Shown: positions 32,915 to 42,522 of the stretch, piece after piece
Layout: every line of letters starts with the position of its first letter
How positions within the stretch are numbered: the stretch's first letter is position 1
Assembly (NCBI RefSeq): GCF_001954135.1
Contig: NZ_MBEQ01000003.1
Location: 1 to 64,000, forward strand
Source of the DNA: Mycobacterium sp. GA-1841
GTDB lineage: Bacteria > Actinomycetota > Actinomycetes > Mycobacteriales > Mycobacteriaceae
Direction: 5' to 3'
Length of the DNA stretch: 64,000 nt
The notes under the pieces: model-generated
Databases searched by the model: none
Seen by the model: the letters and a program-made list of their open reading frames with translations, nothing else
What the model was told of the DNA's origin: nothing
Made by a program: the position numbers and the translations under genes

Positions 32915-34320
32915 TCAGGAGTCGAAGCCCAGCCCCAGCCGGTCGAGCGTGCGCAACAGCACATTGCGTTTACCGGCCGCGTGATCGGCACGGTTCAGCG
33001 ACCAGCGGGTCGCGTTGATTCCCATGGCGGCCAACGGCTCTGGCGGAAATGGCAGGGGACGCTCGCGCACCATCTGCAGCGCGGTCCGCGCGGTGGGATC
33101 ACCGTCGAGGAGGTCGAGACAGACATCGGCGGCGAACCGGGTGGCCGCCACCCCGAGCCCGGTGAACCCGTTGACGTAGGCCACCCGGCCGTTGCGGGCC
33201 AATCCCCAGTGCGCACAGAACCGGGTGTTGGTGTCGATCGCCCCGGCCCACCGGTGACTGAACCGCACCCCGGACAACTGTGGGAACGTGAGAAAGAAAT
33301 GCGCGGCGAGCTTGCGGTAACTGGCTTCCCGGTTTTCGTAACCGGCTTTGACCCTGCCGCCGAAGTGGTACACGGCGTCGTACCCGCCCCACACGATCCG
33401 ATTGTCCGCCGTGAGCCGGTAGTAGTGGAACTGATTGCCACAGTCACCGACCCCTGCCGCCCGCGCCAGCCGATCACCTCGAGTTGTTCGGCGCTGAGCG
33501 GTTCGGTGGCCAGCACGTAGTCGTAGACCGGAACGGTGTGGAACGCGTTGCGCCGCAGCAGACTCGGGAACACGTTGGTGGCCAGCACCGCCTGACGCGC
33601 GGTGATCGTGGCCTGGGCGGTGTCGATGCGCAGTACTGCTCCCCCGGAGTTGATCGACCGCGCGGCGGTGTGTTCGTGGATGTCCACGCCCGCCTCGGCA
33701 CAGGCGCGCGCCAGTTCGACCACGAGCTTGCCCGGATGTACCAATGCGCACGTCCGCGCGGACAGCAGACCGGCCAGATAGGTCGGCGAGTCGAGGTGCG
33801 CCCGCACCGCGGCGGCGTCCAACAGATCACCTTCGGCGGCGTCGGCAGCCTGCGCCAGCCACGGGATCTGGTGCGCCTCGGTGGCCACGGTGAGCATGCC
33901 CGTGCGTTCCCACTCCACATCGAGACCGAGACGCTCGACGTCACGTTCCATGCCGTCGAGATTGGCCATGCCCATCACAGTCAGCTCGTCGAACTCGTCG
34001 GGCCACCTTGCTTTCCCGTTGTTGACGCCGTGGGTGAGGCTGGCGTCGACGAAACCGCCGTTACGCCCGGACGCGGCCCAACCGACACGCTGCGCCTCGA
34101 TCAACACGATCCGCCGGTCCGGGTGACGTTCGGCCGCGTGCAGCGCGGTCCACAGGCCGGCGTAACCACCGCCGATGATTGCCAGATCAGCGCTGACCGC
34201 GTGGGTCAGCGGCGGGTAGCACGCCCGCGGCAGCTCCAGCCACACCGATCCCAGCGAGCTTGCCGCCAACGCCTTCTCGACGAGCGCCGGGTCGACATGG
34301 TTGTCAAAGACCGTCTGCAT
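32915..34320 (-). pseudogene. FAD-dependent amino-acid/amine oxidase (DadA/PuuB-like), frameshifted
   Basis: Two frames together give one ordinary oxidoreductase. The first part (34320 down to about 33450) begins MQTVFDNHVDPALVEKA, with FAD motif LAIIGGGYAGLWTALHAAE and GRNGGFVDASLTHG, and reads well to EVIGWRGRQG. The rest continues in another frame as GDCGNQFHYYRLTADNRIVW, then RWAGAIDTNTRFCAHWG and NGFTGLGVAATRFAADV, to the stop at 32915. Restoring one G in the CAGGGGTCGG run (33451-33454 on the plus strand) rejoins them. This is either a recent single-base loss or a sequencing error; neither half alone would be active. Confidence 0.8.
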
Positions 34321-34365
34321 AGCCGGACATTACGGCGTCGCGACAGATTGCGACGGGTGAACGCG

Positions 34366-35277
34366 TTACCCGACCGGCGCAGTGTCGGCGACCTGCGCGG
34401 GCTGCCACCCCGGTGGGCCGAAAACGTAACCCACCCGGTCACGCAGCCGACGCGCCTGCCGCACGTCACGGGCGATCGCCACATATTCGTGCGTTTGCAG
34501 CTTCCAGACGTTGAAGGTGTTGACCGGCTTCGTCAGCCCATAGTGCGGGCGGAACACCTCGGGCTGGAACGTGCCCAACATCCGGTCCCAGATGATCAGG
34601 ATGCCACCGTAATTGCGGTCCAGGTACAACTCGTCGCGGCCGTGGTGCACCCGGTGGTGTGACGGTGTGTTGAAGATGAACTCGATTGGCCGCCAGAGCT
34701 TTCCGACCCGCTCCGTGTGCACCCAGAACTGGTAGACCAGACTCACCGAGAAGCTGAAGAACACCAGCCAGGGCGGTACACCCAACAGCGGCAGGGGAAT
34801 CCAGGCCAAAATCTCTCCGCTGTTGTTCCATTTCTGGCGCAGCGCGGTGGCGAAGTTGTAGTACTCGCTGGAGTGGTGTGCCTGGTGCGTGGCCCAGATC
34901 AACCGCACCCGGTGCGCCACGCGGTGGTAGGTGTAGTACAGCAGATCCACCCCGACGAGGGCGATCACCCAGGTGTACCAGCGGTCGGCGGGCAACTGCC
35001 ACGGCGCCAGATACGCGTAGATCGCGGCGTAGCCCAACAGCCCGAGTAGTTTCCAGGCCGACATGGTGGCCATCGACACCAGCCCCATCGAAACGCTGGT
35101 CCAGGCGTCACGTGCGTGGAACGATCCGGCCGGCGCGCGTTGCGCCTCGACGTGTTCCAGACGACGCGCCGCCGTCCATTCCACCGCCAGCAGCAGCAGG
35201 AAGAACGGGATGGCGAAAACCACCGGGTCCCGCATCGGTTCGGGCAGGAAGTCCAGGATGGACCGGATCATCTCCAT
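34366..35277 (-). CDS. erg3: Membrane-bound sterol desaturase/fatty acid hydroxylase family (Erg3-like, Rv1814 ortholog)
   Basis: A 303-residue polytopic diiron enzyme. The three histidine boxes are H118RVAH122, H131QAHH135 and H208RVHH212, which ligate the iron pair. Hydrophobic helices flank them (VVFAIPFFLLLLAVEW; WVIALVGVDLLYYTYH). M. tuberculosis Rv1814 is annotated as a C-5 sterol desaturase, although the natural substrate in mycobacteria, which make little or no sterol, is uncertain; a lipid hydroxylation or desaturation is more likely. ATG at 35275-35277. Confidence 0.86.
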   Translation of the reverse strand: MEMIRSILDFLPEPMRDPVVFAIPFFLLLLAVEWTAARRLEHVEAQRAPAGSFHARDAWTSVSMGLVSMATMSAWKLLGLLGYAAIYAYLAPWQLPADRWYTWVIALVGVDLLYYTYHRVAHRVRLIWATHQAHHSSEYYNFATALRQKWNNSGEILAWIPLPLLGVPPWLVFFSFSVSLVYQFWVHTERVGKLWRPIEFIFNTPSHHRVHHGRDELYLDRNYGGILIIWDRMLGTFQPEVFRPHYGLTKPVNTFNVWKLQTHEYVAIARDVRQARRLRDRVGYVFGPPGWQPAQVADTAPVG

Positions 35278-35322
35278 GGCTTCATCTTTTGTCTCAGCGG
35301 ATTTTTCTCAGCGGGATTCGTG

Positions 35323-36894
35323 CTATCGGAAGTTGAGTATGCGGCTTCCCCACGCCGTGTGTAGGTGGCGGTCCAGGTCGGCGACGGTTTTGTCCTGTTT
35401 GTCTATCACCAGTGTGACGCGGTCGTCGCGGCGGTATGGCCGCCACACCGGTTCCCCGGCTGCGCCGGCCGGCTCCCCCGTGGCGGCAAAGTTGACCCAC
35501 CGCCGACGCACCCGGCCAGACACCGCGCGCCCGTGCTTGAGCCCACCCAGCTTGAACGTCGGATCCTTGGGTCCGGCAACCAGATTGCCCCACACGTACG
35601 GCAGCTCGGTGGCGTGGGCAGCACCGAGGCGCAGCAACCGCAGCATCGGGGTGGTGAAGTCGAAGCGGTACAGGTAGACCGGCGCGACCGCACTGTGCCC
35701 TTCGGCGAACCACAGTGTCGGCATCCGAAAACCGATGTCACGCGCCACGCCCAGTCCGATCGCCTTGGGCCGCAGACCGGCATACGCCGCGGCGACCTGC
35801 GCTTCGGTCGGCAGTTGCAGGCCCGGTTGCTCGTCGGCGATCGCGGCGAACATGGCCCGCAGCGACTCGGGGGTGATCGGCATCAACGGCGACTTCATCC
35901 ACCGGAACACGGTGGCCTCGTGCTCGTTGGTGCCGATGATCAGCGGCACCCGGTGGCTGCGACCGTCCCGGGCCGCCGCCACCGGATAGTCCGGAACCAG
36001 ATCGCCGTCGACGATGGGCGCGAAGGCCAGCAGCCCCGGCGACTGGTTGGGCACCGCGTCGTACACCTCTTTGGCCACGGCCAGCAGCCTTGGCACCGGC
36101 ACCTCCGAGAGCCGGGCGACCTCGTCGCGCCCGATGCCCAGCCGGTCCAGAATCTTGGCGGTGACGGCTCGGGCACGTTCGGCGTCGTAGACCGATGTCG
36201 CCGGTGAACTCTGCGCGATCGCGGCGCTGAACAATCCTTCGGCGGCGGGGCTGGTGAGCAGGGTGGTGATGATCCCGCCGCCGGCCGACTCGCCGAACAA
36301 CGTCACCCGGTTCGGGTCACCGCCGAAGGCGGCAATGTTGTCGCGTACCCACTGCAGCGCGAACAGCACGTCGCGCAGTCCCGGGTTGGTGTCGAACCGT
36401 AGCCCCTGGGCACCGGGGTGGCCGTTGAACTCCGAGAGGTCGAGGAAACCGAAGGGTCCCAACCGGTAGTTCACGGTGACCACCACGACGTCACCTTCGC
36501 CGGCCAGCACCCCGCCGTCGTAGAGCGGTTGGCTTCCCGAGCCGAGTACGTAGGCGCCGCCGTGCACCCAGACCATCACCGGCTTGGCGTCTCCGGCCTC
36601 GGTTCCACTCGGTGCCCACACGTTCAGCACGAGGCTGTCCTCGCCCTGGCGGCCGCCCAGGTCGATCGGCAGACGCGGGTCGGTGATCTGCGGGCAGACC
36701 GGCCCGGCGCCGGTCGTGTCGAGAACCTCCCGCCAGCGGGCCGGCGGTTGCGGTGCCCGCCACCGCAATTCGGCGACCGGCGCGGCGGCGTAGCGAATGC
36801 CCATCCACCGCTTCGTCGTTCCGTCATCGGTCCCGCGAACCGGGCCATACCCGGTCTCGATGACCGGCGCACCGGCGTCTGTCGAATGGGGCAT
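35323..36894 (-). CDS. Type-B carboxylesterase/lipase
   Basis: A 523-residue alpha/beta hydrolase of the carboxylesterase/cholinesterase family. The N-terminal landmark EDSLVLNVWAP, oxyanion-hole HGGAY and nucleophile elbow GESAGGG with S203 are clear; the Glu and His of the triad fall in the C-terminal half (TNEHEATVFRW; GAAHATELPYVWG). The ATG at 36892-36894 has CAGGAG at good spacing; the frame extends upstream only through non-coding sequence. No signal peptide is evident. Natural ester substrates are unknown. Confidence 0.88.
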   Translation of the reverse strand: MPHSTDAGAPVIETGYGPVRGTDDGTTKRWMGIRYAAAPVAELRWRAPQPPARWREVLDTTGAGPVCPQITDPRLPIDLGGRQGEDSLVLNVWAPSGTEAGDAKPVMVWVHGGAYVLGSGSQPLYDGGVLAGEGDVVVVTVNYRLGPFGFLDLSEFNGHPGAQGLRFDTNPGLRDVLFALQWVRDNIAAFGGDPNRVTLFGESAGGGIITTLLTSPAAEGLFSAAIAQSSPATSVYDAERARAVTAKILDRLGIGRDEVARLSEVPVPRLLAVAKEVYDAVPNQSPGLLAFAPIVDGDLVPDYPVAAARDGRSHRVPLIIGTNEHEATVFRWMKSPLMPITPESLRAMFAAIADEQPGLQLPTEAQVAAAYAGLRPKAIGLGVARDIGFRMPTLWFAEGHSAVAPVYLYRFDFTTPMLRLLRLGAAHATELPYVWGNLVAGPKDPTFKLGGLKHGRAVSGRVRRRWVNFAATGEPAGAAGEPVWRPYRRDDRVTLVIDKQDKTVADLDRHLHTAWGSRILNFR

Positions 36895-36966
36895 CGGGTC
36901 TCCTGGGCAAAGCTGGTCGGGCTCCCCCACGGTACCCATCGGCGCGACGGGAGATAAGTTTGTCCG

Positions 36967-37302
36967 GTGCGGACATGGGCGTTGTTGCTGACGGCCGTCA
37001 TCACCGAAGTCACCGCCACCCTGTCGCTGCGCGCCTCCCAGGACCATGCGGCCTGGCTGGCGCTGGTGGTGTCCGGTTACCTGGCGGCGTTCGTGTTGCT
37101 GACGCTGGTGCTGCGCGCGGGCATGCCCGTCGGCGTCGCGTACGGGATCTGGGGCGCGCTGGGCACCGCGGCAACCGCGGCGCTGGCCGCGGTGTTCTTC
37201 GGCGATCCGTTCACCTGGCCCATCATGGCCGGTATCGGGCTGATCATCGCCGGCGTACTGCTCGTGGAGCTGGGATCACACCCCCGCGGCGCCGAATCGT
37301 GA
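36967..37302 (+). CDS. Small multidrug resistance (SMR) efflux subunit A
   Basis: A 111-residue four-helix membrane protein. The essential proton/substrate glutamate is E14 in TAVITEVTATLSLRAS, and PVGVAYGIWGALGTA and GIGLIIAGVLLVEL match SMR helices 3 and 4. GTG start at 36967. Its stop overlaps the start of a second SMR gene (TGATG), the arrangement of two-component SMR pumps such as EbrAB and YkkCD, in which the unlike subunits pair in opposite orientations. Confidence 0.87.
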   Translation: MRTWALLLTAVITEVTATLSLRASQDHAAWLALVVSGYLAAFVLLTLVLRAGMPVGVAYGIWGALGTAATAALAAVFFGDPFTWPIMAGIGLIIAGVLLVELGSHPRGAES

Positions 37303-37631
37303 TGTGGTTGACCCTGTCTGGGGCGATCATGGTGGAGGTGCTCGCCACGCTCGCGCTGCGCGCCTCCGACGGATTCCGGCGCAAGGCCTGGATTGCGCCC
37401 GTGGTCGCCGGCTACGTGACGTCGTTCTATCTGCTGTGGCTGTCGCTGTCGCTGGGCGTGCCCGTGGGCATCGCCTACGGCATCTGGACCGCCTGCGGGG
37501 TCGCGCTGGTGGCCGTCATCGCCCGATTCATGTTCGCCGAGCCGCTGACCCCGGTGATGATGCTGGGCATCGCCCTAATCGTGTCGGGTGTGTTCACGAT
37601 CGAGCTCGCCGGCGTCGGCCCCACCCACTGA
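37302..37631 (+). CDS. Small multidrug resistance (SMR) efflux subunit B
   Basis: A 109-residue partner of the preceding subunit with the key glutamate in GAIMVEVLATLALRAS (E12 from the ATG at 37302; a GTG one codon earlier would make it E13) and the PVGIAYGIWTACGVA motif. Translational coupling and equal size argue for a heterodimeric pump. Its last 57 bases overlap the 3' end of the convergent MFS gene. Confidence 0.87.
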   Translation: MWLTLSGAIMVEVLATLALRASDGFRRKAWIAPVVAGYVTSFYLLWLSLSLGVPVGIAYGIWTACGVALVAVIARFMFAEPLTPVMMLGIALIVSGVFTIELAGVGPTH

Positions 37632-38834
37632 ATGCGGTGCCGCCGCAGGCTGTCGCGGAAGCACCCCGGCCAGCGCGATGGCCACCACCCCGGCCGCCGG
37701 TACCGCGAGTAGCCCCGCCCGCAGCCCGGCGGCATCGGCGATGAGCCCGACCAGCAGCGGCGCGCCGAAGAAGCCGACCCGCATGAGCCAGGTGACCACG
37801 GTCAGTCCGGTGCCCGGCCGGAGCCCGGGCAGCTGATCGGCGGCGTGCATGGCGGCAGGCACCAGGGTGGCAACGCCGAGCCCGGCGAGCGCGAAGCCGG
37901 CGATCGTGGTGACAAGGCTCGGGAATGCCAGCGCGGTTCCCATGCCGGCGGCGGCGATGAAGCCGCCCGCGCGGACCACGGTGGCCTCGCCGAACCGGTC
38001 GACCAGACGATCACCCGTCAGCCGGCCGATGAACATGAAGCCGACCAGTGCGATGTAGCCGAAGACCGCGAGCGCGGGCGGCGCATGCAGCGAGTCACGC
38101 AGATACAGGGTTGCCCACGAGCTTCCGGCGTCCTCGACCGTGGCGCCGGCGATGGCGATCAGCACCAGGGCGAACAGGATCAGATACATCCGCGGCCGGG
38201 CCTTGGTGCCTACCGCGGCATGCGCTGCCGGGTGGTCGTCATGGTCCGGACCGGGCAACAGAAAGCGGTAGGCCACCAGCGCCACCGCACTCAACAGCAC
38301 CGCGACCGCCGAAAGGTGGATTTCCCGCGGTATGCCCAGCGCGATCGTCCCGGCTCCGGTGAGCCCGCCGAGGATCGCGCCGGCGGCCCACACCGCGTGC
38401 AGCGAGTTGATGATCGAGCGACCGTGTTCGCGTTGCAGCCGCAGCCCGTGGGCGTTCTGCGCGACATCGACCACCGAGTCGCACGCCCCGGCCAGGAACA
38501 GGGCACCGGCAAAGACGAGCGGGGTTTCCGCCGCGCCGGCGGCGGTGATGAAGGCGGCAAGGGCGACGGTCCCGACGACGGCGACCCGCGCACTGCGGAA
38601 CCGTCGAATCAGGGTCGCCGCGGCCAGTCCGGCAACCAGCGCCCCGCCGGAGAACGAGGCGACGGCGGCGCCGTACACCGCGTTGCTCAGGTGCAGGTCG
38701 GTTTTGATCTCCGGATAGCGGGGCAGCAGGTTGGCGAAGAGCGCACCGTTGGTCAGAAACAGCGCGCCGACGGCGATCCGCGTTCGGCGCAGGTCCACGG
38801 CACCACGCCGACGCGGAGCCGAACTTTGTGCCAT
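37575..38834 (-). CDS. Major facilitator superfamily transporter
   Basis: A 419-residue protein with about 12 hydrophobic helices, the motif NLLPRYPEIKTDLHLSN after helix 1, RFRSARVAVVG in the first cytoplasmic loop and GRLTGDRLVDRFGE in the central loop. It resembles YbjJ/fucose-permease-like MFS proteins; the substrate is unknown. I use the ATG at 38832-38834 (MAQSSAPRRRG). It converges on the SMR pair with a 57-base overlap of coding ends, so terminators must lie inside the opposing genes. Confidence 0.82.
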   Translation of the reverse strand: MAQSSAPRRRGAVDLRRTRIAVGALFLTNGALFANLLPRYPEIKTDLHLSNAVYGAAVASFSGGALVAGLAAATLIRRFRSARVAVVGTVALAAFITAAGAAETPLVFAGALFLAGACDSVVDVAQNAHGLRLQREHGRSIINSLHAVWAAGAILGGLTGAGTIALGIPREIHLSAVAVLLSAVALVAYRFLLPGPDHDDHPAAHAAVGTKARPRMYLILFALVLIAIAGATVEDAGSSWATLYLRDSLHAPPALAVFGYIALVGFMFIGRLTGDRLVDRFGEATVVRAGGFIAAAGMGTALAFPSLVTTIAGFALAGLGVATLVPAAMHAADQLPGLRPGTGLTVVTWLMRVGFFGAPLLVGLIADAAGLRAGLLAVPAAGVVAIALAGVLPRQPAAAPHSVGGADAGELDREHTRHD

Positions 38835-38896
38835 CGAGACGACACTACCGACGGCGTCGCCTGACACGATCGAGCCGGGGCAGCAAGATTGACACC

Positions 38897-41035
38897 ATGA
38901 CCGCAACCTCGGAGGCCCTGCTGGAGTTGGCCCGCCGCTACGGCGTGGCCGCGGAGTTCGAAGACTGGACCGGCAGGCGCACCGCCGTCGCGGAGTCCAC
39001 CTTGGTGGCGGTGCTCGACGCACTGGGCGTGCCGGCCGGAACCGAAGCCGACCGCATCAATTCCCTGGCCGCCCACGACCGGCAGTACTGGCAGCGGCCG
39101 CTGCCGCCGATCGTGATCGGCCGGGCCGGGACGGCGTCGAGATTCTGGGTGCACGTCACCCACGGTGATCCGGCCGAGCTCACGTTGCGCCTTGAGGACG
39201 GCACCGAACGAAGCGGGCTGCGACAACTGGAGAACCACCGGCCCCCGTACGACCTCGGAGACCGGTTGATCGGCGAGGCCACCTTCGAGCTGCCGGCGGA
39301 CCTGCCGCTGGGCTATCACCGGCTCCGGTTGGGCGCGCCGGGCTCCCAGACCGAAACCTCGGTGGTGATCTCCCCCGCCACCCTGGAACTGCCCAGCCGG
39401 CTGGGCCGGCGGCGCGCCTGGGGCCTGGCGGCGCAGCTGTACAGCGTTCGATCGCAGAACTCTTGGGGCACAGGCGATCTCACTGACCTGACGGATCTTG
39501 CGGTGTGGTCGGCAGCCGAGCACGGCGCCGACTTCATCCTGGTCAACCCGCTGCATGCGGCCGCTCCCACGCCACCGATGGAGCCGTCACCGTATCTGCC
39601 CACCTCACGGCGCTTCGGCAGTCCGCTCTACCTTCGGGTGGAAGCCATCCCGGAGTTCGCCTCGGTCCGTCACCGCGGTCGAATCCGGGCCCTGCGCACC
39701 GCGCTCAACAAGCGCGCCGACCGCAGTCCGACCATCGACCGCGACGCAGCCTGGCAGGCCAAACGCACCGCGCTGGAGCAGGTGTACCGGGTGGAGCGCT
39801 CTGCGGGCCGGGAATTGGCGTATGCCGCCTACCGAGCCCGCCACGGCCGCAGTCTCGACGATTTCGCGATCTGGTGCGCCCTGGCCGAACAGTACGGGGG
39901 CGACTGGCACGGCTGGCCGCATGCGCTGCAGCATCCGGCGAATCCGGAGGTGGCCGCCTTCGCGGCGGCCCACCGACAGGCCGTGGATTTCCATCGGTGG
40001 CTGCAGTGGGTGCTCGACGACCAACTCACCGCCACCCAGGCCACCGCGGTGCAGGCCGGGATGGCACTCGGCGTCATGAGCGATCTCGCGGTCGGCGTCG
40101 ACCCCGACGGTGCCGACGCCTGGGCGCTACAGGACGTGCTTGCCCTCGGGGTGACCGCGGGGGCACCGCCGGATGAGTTCAACCAGCTCGGCCAAGACTG
40201 GTCGCAGCCGCCGTGGCGGCCGGACCGCCTCGTCGAGCAGGCCTACGAACCGTTCCGGGCGGTGGTCAACATGGCGTTGCGGCACTCCGGCGGCGTACGT
40301 ATCGACCACATCATCGGGATGTTCCGGCTGTGGTGGATTCCCAAGGGCGCCGCGCCCACCGACGGCACCTATGTGCGCTACGACCACGAGGCGATGATCG
40401 GCATCATCGCGCTGGAGGCGCACCGGGCGGGCGCCGTCGTGGTCGGCGAGGATCTCGGCACGGTGGAACCGTGGGTGCGCGATTATCTGCATGCGCGTGG
40501 TCTGTTCGGCACCTCGATCCTGTGGTTCGAGTCCGACTCCGGAAAGCCGTTGCCGGCCGAACGGTGGCGGGAATACTGCCTGTCCTCGGTGACCACACAT
40601 GATCTGCCGCCGACGGCCGGTTACCTGGCCGGCGAGCATGTGCGGTTGCGCGGCGAACTCGGGCTGCTGACCCGCCCTGCCGAGGAGGAGTTGGCCGCGG
40701 ACCGCGCCGCACAGGCGGCGTGGTTCGAGGAGTTGCGCCGGGTGGGCCTGCTCGGGCCCGAGGCGGACACCGATCAGATTGTCACCGCGCTGTACCGGTA
40801 TCTGGGTCGCACGCCGTCGAAACTGCTGGCGCTGTCGCTCGCCGACGCGGTGGGCGACGTGCGGACCCAGAACCAGCCCGGGACCACCGACGAGTATCCG
40901 AACTGGCGGATCCCGCTGGCCGGTCCGGACGGGCGGCGCCTGCTGCTTGAAGACGTGTTCGGCGATCCGCGCGCCACGGCGTTGAGCGACGTCATGGCGG
41001 AGATCGCCGCGCCCCCGGGGCGGGACGGCATGTAA
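38897..41035 (+). CDS. malQ: 4-alpha-glucanotransferase (amylomaltase)
   Basis: Transfers maltosyl and longer glucan segments between maltodextrins in glycogen and maltose metabolism. The 712-residue GH77 enzyme has the nucleophile D470 in RIDHIIGMFRLWWIPKG, the acid/base E518 in VVGEDLGTVEP and the transition-state Asp in TTHDLPPTAGY. An N-terminal domain of about 170 residues typical of actinobacterial MalQ precedes the barrel. ATG at 38897; divergent from the MFS gene. Matches M. tuberculosis malQ in length (about 724). Confidence 0.94.
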   Translation: MTATSEALLELARRYGVAAEFEDWTGRRTAVAESTLVAVLDALGVPAGTEADRINSLAAHDRQYWQRPLPPIVIGRAGTASRFWVHVTHGDPAELTLRLEDGTERSGLRQLENHRPPYDLGDRLIGEATFELPADLPLGYHRLRLGAPGSQTETSVVISPATLELPSRLGRRRAWGLAAQLYSVRSQNSWGTGDLTDLTDLAVWSAAEHGADFILVNPLHAAAPTPPMEPSPYLPTSRRFGSPLYLRVEAIPEFASVRHRGRIRALRTALNKRADRSPTIDRDAAWQAKRTALEQVYRVERSAGRELAYAAYRARHGRSLDDFAIWCALAEQYGGDWHGWPHALQHPANPEVAAFAAAHRQAVDFHRWLQWVLDDQLTATQATAVQAGMALGVMSDLAVGVDPDGADAWALQDVLALGVTAGAPPDEFNQLGQDWSQPPWRPDRLVEQAYEPFRAVVNMALRHSGGVRIDHIIGMFRLWWIPKGAAPTDGTYVRYDHEAMIGIIALEAHRAGAVVVGEDLGTVEPWVRDYLHARGLFGTSILWFESDSGKPLPAERWREYCLSSVTTHDLPPTAGYLAGEHVRLRGELGLLTRPAEEELAADRAAQAAWFEELRRVGLLGPEADTDQIVTALYRYLGRTPSKLLALSLADAVGDVRTQNQPGTTDEYPNWRIPLAGPDGRRLLLEDVFGDPRATALSDVMAEIAAPPGRDGM

Positions 41036-41114
41036 CGCGCCGGGTCTCTGCTCCGGTTTCACAAACGTCTCTGCTGCGATATGTTCGCAACCGCACCCGA
41101 CTGACGGAGTTCAC

Positions 41115-41525
41115 GTGAAGAAGCTTGTAGCGCTCGGCGGAGGTCTGTTGGCCGCCGGTTCGATCGCCCTGGTGGCTGCCGGAACCGCCACCTCACAGCC
41201 GACCTCGACCTCGGTCAACGTCGTGGGCGAGCCGTACATGAAGGCGCTATCGATCCTCAAGAGCCAGGGCGTCAAGGCCACCTTCGGCGGTTCGTTCGGC
41301 AGCGCCCTTCCGCAGGCCGAGTGCCTGGTCGATTCCCAGAAGGTCAACTCCAGCGGCAAGATGATCCTGATGCTGGATTGCAGCGAGGCCGCGGCCGAGC
41401 AGTCGGCCGATTCGGCTGTCCCGGGTGGTCCGCGCGTGGGCAGCAACGGGGTGACCACGGTGACGCCGACGCCGGTGGTTCCGATCGCCGGTGCGCCGGG
41501 CGCGGGCACGCCACCGCCGGCCTGA
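41115..41525 (+). CDS. Small secreted protein with a PASTA-like domain
   Basis: A 136-residue exported protein. A signal peptide covers about residues 1-25 (KKLVALGGGLLAAGSIALVA). The core from 34 to 90 (VNVVGEPYMKALSILKSQGV, then a strand ending MILMLDC) has the helix-strand pattern of PASTA-like domains, with two Cys that could pair. The C-terminus is a flexible Pro/Gly/Thr tail (TPTPVVPIAGAPGAG). GTG start at 41115. A second protein of similar design is encoded at 44.4 kb. Function is not known. Confidence 0.7.
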   Translation: MKKLVALGGGLLAAGSIALVAAGTATSQPTSTSVNVVGEPYMKALSILKSQGVKATFGGSFGSALPQAECLVDSQKVNSSGKMILMLDCSEAAAEQSADSAVPGGPRVGSNGVTTVTPTPVVPIAGAPGAGTPPPA

Positions 41526-41622
41526 TCCAGCGGCGGGGATGACCGATCGAGTAACCCGGTACCGTCGTTCCCACCTAAATACGTACACTGCTGAGAGACC
41601 ACTCATTTCAGGGAGGCTCTCG

Positions 41623-42522
41623 ATGCTGCGTCCGTTGCGGTTCGACCACGAGATCGATCCGGGCCCGGTACAGATCCAGGCCCGCAAGGTGCACTTCGAT
41701 CTCGACGACATCCCGTTGCACTGGATCCCGGGACACCCGGTGGCCTCGACCATGGTGAACCTGTTCAACGTGGTGCTGCCGATGGCCGAGCACTGGTTCG
41801 TCGCGACGTTCAACGAAGCGCTGCCGTATGTGCGCGATCCCAGACTCGCCGACGACATGCGCGGTTTCATCGGGCAGGAGGCCACCCACGCCGAAACCCA
41901 TGACAAGGTGCTCGACGAATTCCTCACCGCGCACGGTGTCGATTACCAGCTGATCCTGTCGGTGGTCGAGCACATGTTCACCAAAATGCTGGCACCGACC
42001 ACCTCGACCGATCCCCGTCGCAAGCTGTCCAACCTGTGCGACCGGCTGTGGCTCATCGCCGCCATCGAGCACTACACGGCAGTTCTGGGCGATTTCGTGC
42101 TGAACTGCACCTGGCAGGACTACGACGCCGATCCGACGCTGACCGACCTGTTCCGCTGGCATGGCAGCGAGGAGGTCGAACACCGCAGCGTCGCGCACGA
42201 CGTCGCGGTGTATTTCCAGGACAGTTACTACAGCCGGGTGCGGGCGATGTCGGTCGCGGCGACGGCGGTCTACCTGTTCTTCCAGCGCGGCTGTTGGGCG
42301 ATGGTCAAGCGCGACCCGTCCCTCGACATCAGCTGGTGGCAGATGAACCGGATGCGCATGCGCGATTCCAAGCTCGGTCTGTTACCCAAGTTCTCCCGCA
42401 TGTTCGGCACCCACACCCTCACCTACTGCCGGCCCGGCTTCTCTCCGGAGGAGATGGGTTCGACGGCGCAGGCGGTCGCCTATCTGGCCAGTTCCCCGGC
42501 GGCGCGGGCCGCGCACCTGTGA
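41623..42522 (+). CDS. PF10118-type predicted metal-dependent hydrolase; candidate diiron protein
   Basis: A 299-residue protein of the family usually called predicted metal-dependent hydrolase. Its metal pattern reads as a ferritin-like diiron site: E56 (MAEHWF), E86-x-x-H89 (QEATH), E149 (IEHYTA) and E184-x-x-H187 (EEVEH). The order E, ExxH, E, ExxH over four helices is the hallmark of diiron carboxylate enzymes. A hydrophobic helix follows near 210-228 (MSVAATAVYLFFQRGCWAM). ATG at 41623 has GGGAGG at good spacing. The next gene, an NAD(P)H-flavin-2Fe-2S reductase, overlaps it by four bases, so it probably supplies electrons. Confidence 0.72.
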   Translation: MLRPLRFDHEIDPGPVQIQARKVHFDLDDIPLHWIPGHPVASTMVNLFNVVLPMAEHWFVATFNEALPYVRDPRLADDMRGFIGQEATHAETHDKVLDEFLTAHGVDYQLILSVVEHMFTKMLAPTTSTDPRRKLSNLCDRLWLIAAIEHYTAVLGDFVLNCTWQDYDADPTLTDLFRWHGSEEVEHRSVAHDVAVYFQDSYYSRVRAMSVAATAVYLFFQRGCWAMVKRDPSLDISWWQMNRMRMRDSKLGLLPKFSRMFGTHTLTYCRPGFSPEEMGSTAQAVAYLASSPAARAAHL

